9,059 bases of DNA. Origin: Campylobacterota bacterium. Its GTDB lineage: Bacteria > Campylobacterota > Campylobacteria > Campylobacterales > Sulfurovaceae. Under the pieces are notes generated by a model that saw nothing but the letters and a program-made list of their open reading frames with translations, had not been told where the DNA came from and ran no database searches. A program made the translations under genes and the position numbers. Below are positions 6,735 through 9,059 of this stretch, in pieces (the stretch's first letter is position 1; each line of letters opens with the position of its first letter). The stretch spans positions 1-9,059 of the forward strand of contig WFMX01000147.1 in NCBI GenBank assembly GCA_015488875.1, read 5' to 3'.

Positions 6735-7964
6735 TTATTTTTGTATCTCTTTGGTCAACTCTTTGTACTTCTCTTTCATCTGTATGTTTTCAAACGGTAT
6801 GATGGTAGGTATCTGTAGCATCATGACTGATTTCATCATCTCTTGACTACTAGATATGATCCTGAAGAGATCGCTACTTAGGGTTACTGTCTCATATGTA
6901 TTTTTGGATAGATCGAGATTTTTTTGACCCACTGCTTTTGCTTTTTTGACTTGCTTTATCTCATCTATGAGATTTTTTCTATAGAGTATAGCCGTCTTTA
7001 GTGTCAACTGCTGAGATTGATAATTTTGGTAGTATATGTTTCGTCTTTTTAGATTTTCTTCTTTGGATATCTTTTTGGTTGTACTGAGCAGTATACTCTT
7101 AGTATGAGATATGATTTTATCTATTTGCGGTAGATAGCTCTTCTCTATCTTGTGTAGAAACTTATCTTGGATATATACTACTAGTTCTAGTAGTACCATA
7201 TGCATACCATAATACTTTTTTGCTATCGTCAACTCTTCGTTGGACTCTTGCATGATAGCTAGTAGCTGTGTCGTGATCTGCTTGAGTACATCCATTACAA
7301 GTGTCATTTGTATGATGTCGTCACCATCTACACGAGACAAAAGCACATCTATCTGCTCAGGTGTGAGGTGGATGCCCAGCTCTTCAAAATTTCTACTCAT
7401 AGATAGTTTTGTATCAAGTATGAGAGACTCTTGCCTCTCTATCTCGCTTTTAGCATCCTCTATCTTCTCTTGATATTGTGCTTTTGTTGTCTTGATGTGG
7501 CTCTCTGTAGGTGCTACTATCTTCTTCTCTCTATACTTTAGTATGCTCTGTTGGAGTTTTGTGATGCTACTCTCTGCATCTCTGATCTTCTCTTTGTAAT
7601 TGAGTAGATTGTCGTCTAGTAACAAATTGATGATATCATCCAGTACCTTGTCGAAGTCTCTTCGTATAGATATCTTGTCAGCACCAAAGATAGCACTATC
7701 GGGTGCTGACTCCATCTTTTCACTGATAGATAGACCCTTTTCGAGATCCTCTATGACATCTTCCCATATGGATTGGAAATGTTCCTCTCTCAGTTTTTTG
7801 GAGTATATGGTCTTGTTCGTGTCGTCTCTCTCTTTGGTCTTGTCATCAGAGGTCGTCTTGTTCCATAGAGATTTGGCCTCTTGTGTGATATCTGATAGTT
7901 GGCTACTCCAATCTGTAGCAGATGAGATGGTGATCAGTAGAGATAGTATGAGAATATTTTTCAT
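6735..7964 (-). CDS. Secreted coiled-coil protein of unknown function
   Basis: I do not recognise this 409-residue protein. It begins with a short signal peptide (MKNILILSLLITISSA, cleavage after about residue 16) and shows no later membrane segment, so a periplasmic place is likely. It is strongly helical and charged, with probable coiled coils at about 122-190 and 295-350, and contains no cysteine at all. The most domain-like segment is ELGIHLTPEQIDVLLSRVDG (195-214), followed by a methionine/leucine-rich helix and KKYYGMHMVLLELVVYI (249-265). The C-terminus ends in a proline/phenylalanine turn, QIPTIIPFENIQM (384-396), which looks structured rather than repetitive. Its ribosome site TAGGATAGAC contains the upstream gene's stop codon. 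The 44-residue membrane protein gene is 7 bases upstream and truD 18 bases downstream, so coupled expression is likely. A structural or scaffolding role in the envelope is only a guess. Confidence 0.85.
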   Translation of the reverse strand: MKNILILSLLITISSATDWSSQLSDITQEAKSLWNKTTSDDKTKERDDTNKTIYSKKLREEHFQSIWEDVIEDLEKGLSISEKMESAPDSAIFGADKISIRRDFDKVLDDIINLLLDDNLLNYKEKIRDAESSITKLQQSILKYREKKIVAPTESHIKTTKAQYQEKIEDAKSEIERQESLILDTKLSMSRNFEELGIHLTPEQIDVLLSRVDGDDIIQMTLVMDVLKQITTQLLAIMQESNEELTIAKKYYGMHMVLLELVVYIQDKFLHKIEKSYLPQIDKIISHTKSILLSTTKKISKEENLKRRNIYYQNYQSQQLTLKTAILYRKNLIDEIKQVKKAKAVGQKNLDLSKNTYETVTLSSDLFRIISSSQEMMKSVMMLQIPTIIPFENIQMKEKYKELTKEIQK

Positions 7965-7971
7965 GTCTATC

Positions 7972-8106
7972 CTATCTTGATGTCGTTTCTGTCTTCTGTA
8001 CTTTTGTGTGATCAGCCATGTTCATAGCATTTTTCATGCTAAATATCATCCAAACAACGCCAGCCAAAAAAATACCCAATATTATCAAAGGTGCAAATTT
8101 GTTCAT
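7972..8106 (-). CDS. 44-residue single-helix membrane protein
   Basis: This short gene encodes MNKFAPLIILGIFLAGVVWM followed by IFSMKNAMNMADHTKVQKTE and a four-residue tail TTSR, stopping at TAG. Residues 4-23 form one hydrophobic helix, likely an inner-membrane anchor; the hydrophilic tail has Lys, His and Thr. GGAG (opposite 8112-8115) lies 5 bases before ATG, and an extended -10 sits about 30 bases further up, so it has its own promoter and good ribosome site. Its stop codon overlaps the ribosome site of the 409-residue secreted-protein gene, implying translational coupling and a shared role, for example as a membrane partner. I know no named family for it. The codon pattern matches its neighbours. 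Confidence 0.75.
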   Translation of the reverse strand: MNKFAPLIILGIFLAGVVWMIFSMKNAMNMADHTKVQKTETTSR

Positions 8107-8136
8107 TTTGTCTCCATCTAGCTCTATTTTTTATAT

Positions 8137-8145
8137 ATTCTAGCA
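8137..8145 (-). promoter_or_regulatory. Extended -10 promoter heading the minus-strand gene series
   Basis: The minus strand reads TTTTGCTAGAATATATAAA. TAGAAT (opposite 8137-8142) preceded by TGC is a good extended -10. Initiation near 8130 gives a leader of about 24 bases before the small membrane protein. It is the best candidate for driving the following genes down to at least truD. Confidence 0.55.
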
Positions 8146-8217
8146 AAATTTTTATCTTTTGTGATGAAATATTACTATTCCAACACATATTTAAGGTTAT
8201 TTTAAACTAATATTCAT

Positions 8218-8223
8218 TATAAT
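8218..8223 (+). promoter_or_regulatory. -10 element for tRNA-Ser
   Basis: A perfect TATAAT (TTCATTATAATCCC) ends 12 bases before the mature tRNA 5' end, so transcription would begin only about 5 bases upstream of the tRNA. It is divergent from the promoter at 8137-8145. Confidence 0.6.
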
Positions 8224-8235
8224 CCCACTCCACAA

Positions 8236-8326
8236 GGACAGTTGGGTGAGTTGGCTGAAACCACATCCCTGCTAAGGATGCGTACGGGTAACTGTACCGA
8301 GAGTTCGAATCTCTCACTGTCCGCCA
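8236..8326 (+). tRNA. tRNA-Ser (anticodon GCU)
   Basis: The acceptor stem GGACAGT (8236-8242) pairs with ACTGTCC (8316-8322), followed by discriminator G8323 and an encoded CCA (8324-8326). The anticodon stem CATCC/GGATG (8264-8268, 8276-8280) encloses loop CTGCTAA with anticodon GCT at 8271-8273, which reads AGC/AGU codons. The T-loop reads TTCGAAT with a GAGAG/CTCTC stem, and a long variable arm (ACGGGTAACTGTACC) marks a class II tRNA, as expected for serine. The 3' CCA is genomically encoded. No terminator hairpin is visible directly downstream. Confidence 0.97.
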
Positions 8327-8658
8327 TTATTATTCACTGCATTAAATTTCAAATATCATTTACCACAACACCTTTTAGAAACTATTTACTCACACAGTTT
8401 TATCTATAGCGATAACAACATTGATAAAAGTGCCAGCTAGCAACTGTTCCGATACTAGGATAAATAGTGACATATTTGGATGTCTATATCGTTGGGGTAG
8501 CCTAACATCAGTTATTTAGTAGTTTGTTCTTGTGCAGTTCTTAAAGTATAGATTTTGATACGCGATACTTTGGTTGTCATATTGCTAGTTTAGGTACTAT
8601 AAATAGAGTAAAGGGTATAATTCTCTCAACTGTTTAGATTTTTCAATAAAGGTTTTTG
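8327..8658. other. About 330-base stretch with no convincing gene
   Basis: Between tRNA-Ser and gatB I find no gene with a credible start and ribosome site. The longest open stretches are a 46-codon plus-strand frame (8379-8519) lacking ATG, and a 27-codon minus-strand frame (8390-8473) with ATG but no ribosome site. An imperfect inverted repeat (CAGTTTTATC at 8395-8404 and GATAAAAGTG at 8423-8432) encloses 18 bases. The gatB promoter and ribosome site occupy the last 45 bases. The rest could be decayed DNA or an unrecognised RNA; it shows no copy of the tRNA 3' end that would mark an integrated element. Confidence 0.6.
8613..8621 (+). promoter_or_regulatory. Promoter (-10) for gatB
   Basis: GGGTATAAT contains a perfect TATAAT (8616-8621) and resembles the phylum's preferred extended -10. 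Initiation near 8628 would give a leader of about 31 bases before the gatB ATG. Confidence 0.6.
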
Positions 8659-9059
8659 ATGTTTGAAACTATTATAGGTTTAGAGGTGCATGTACAGCTC
8701 AATACCAAGACGAAGATATTTTGCTCCTGCCCTACAAGCTTTGCTGCTATGCAAAATACAAATACTTGCCCTACTTGTTTGGCACTCCCTGGTGCATTGC
8801 CAGTACTCAATATAGAAGCAGTCAAGAAAGCTATGTCTTTTGGATATGCAGTAGATGCAGTAGTCAATAAAAGATCTATATTTAACCGAAAGAGCTACTT
8901 CTATCCCGATAGCCCTATGGCGTACCAGATATCACAATTTGACATACCTATAGTCGGAGAGGGGAATCTGACTATAGATTTCGATGATGGTAGCACCAAA
9001 GAGATAGGTATCACTAGAGCCCACCTAGAGGCTGATGCAGGCAAAAACATGCATGAAGG
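8659..9059 (+). CDS. gatB: Aspartyl/glutamyl-tRNA amidotransferase subunit B, 5' part only
   Basis: GatB is the tRNA-binding kinase subunit of GatCAB, which converts misacylated Glu-tRNA(Gln) and Asp-tRNA(Asn) to the correct amides. The visible 133 residues begin with the family hallmark IGLEVHVQLNTKTKIFCSC (6-24), then NTNTCPTCLALPGALPVLN (33-51), RKSYFYPDSPMAYQIS (77-92) and ITRAHLEADAGK (118-129). The cysteine pairs C22/C24 and C37/C40 look like a metal site. The family is about 475 residues, so roughly 340 lie beyond the right edge. The start is ATG 8659, with AAAGG (8648-8652) 6 bases upstream. In the usual DLPKxYQIS motif, leucine is S85 and lysine is M87, which may be typical of the lineage. 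The frame is clean to the last base. Confidence 0.96.
   Translation, partial: MFETIIGLEVHVQLNTKTKIFCSCPTSFAAMQNTNTCPTCLALPGALPVLNIEAVKKAMSFGYAVDAVVNKRSIFNRKSYFYPDSPMAYQISQFDIPIVGEGNLTIDFDDGSTKEIGITRAHLEADAGKNMHE

Noticed and set aside
7600..7980. 126-codon plus-strand open frame
   Set aside because: It lies wholly antisense to the N-terminal part of the secreted coiled-coil gene, is a serine-rich mirror of that frame and has no convincing ribosome site.
8300..8326. tRNA 3' end as an attachment site for an integrated element
   Set aside because: No second copy of this sequence and no integrase gene occurs in the window.
8395..8432. Inverted repeat as a possible terminator after tRNA-Ser
   Set aside because: The stem is AT-rich with a mismatch, the loop is 18 bases, and no T-run follows; it is also about 70 bases from the tRNA.
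8390..8473. 27-codon minus-strand frame in the tRNA-gatB gap (MSLFILVSEQLLAGTF...)
   Set aside because: It has an ATG but no ribosome site or promoter, and I could not link it to any family; it may be chance.
8643..8867. 74-codon minus-strand open frame
   Set aside because: It is antisense to the start of gatB, which is unmistakable.

Overview
The window looks like chromosomal DNA from a member of the Campylobacterota (the former Epsilonproteobacteria), plausibly a free-living Sulfurovum- or Sulfurimonas-like lineage. The basis is the AT-rich sequence with many ATA, CTA and AGA codons, and the frequent GGTATAAT-type -10 elements without a clear -35. The DprA is short, of the Helicobacter/Campylobacter type, and the start of GatB resembles those of this phylum. 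The genus is an inference; no database search was possible.

Layout from left to right. A UDP-glucose 6-dehydrogenase gene (ugd, minus strand) runs off the left edge. It is transcribed divergently from a plus-strand cluster: an RluA-type pseudouridine synthase, the DNA-uptake protein DprA, and a small protein that reads like a GGDEF domain that has lost its catalytic signature. This cluster ends 11 bases from the stop of a long convergent minus-strand gene series. In transcription order (from about 8130 down to 3056) that series is: a 44-residue single-helix membrane protein, a 409-residue secreted coiled-coil protein of unknown function, the tRNA pseudouridine-13 synthase TruD, an exported YkuD-fold (L,D-transpeptidase-like) protein, an exported cysteine-rich protein, and a PLP aminotransferase that is probably the lysine/diaminopimelate enzyme DapC. 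Rightwards on the plus strand are tRNA-Ser(GCU), about 330 bases without a convincing gene, and the start of gatB, which is cut by the right edge.

Housekeeping functions (tRNA modification, tRNA amidation, lysine/peptidoglycan precursor synthesis, DNA processing) are interleaved with uncharacterised envelope proteins. The least ordinary part is the pair at 4222-5574. The YkuD-like protein keeps its cysteine but has lost the usual active-site histidines, and it is followed 15 bases later by a secreted protein carrying a CGDG...GEECD motif of the kind seen in DUF4215/Myxococcus cysteine-rich repeats. The 44-residue plus 409-residue pair at 6735-8106 and the GGDEF-like protein at 2607-3044 are the other candidates for undescribed function. 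I see no CRISPR array, insertion sequence, phage gene or classical defence system.
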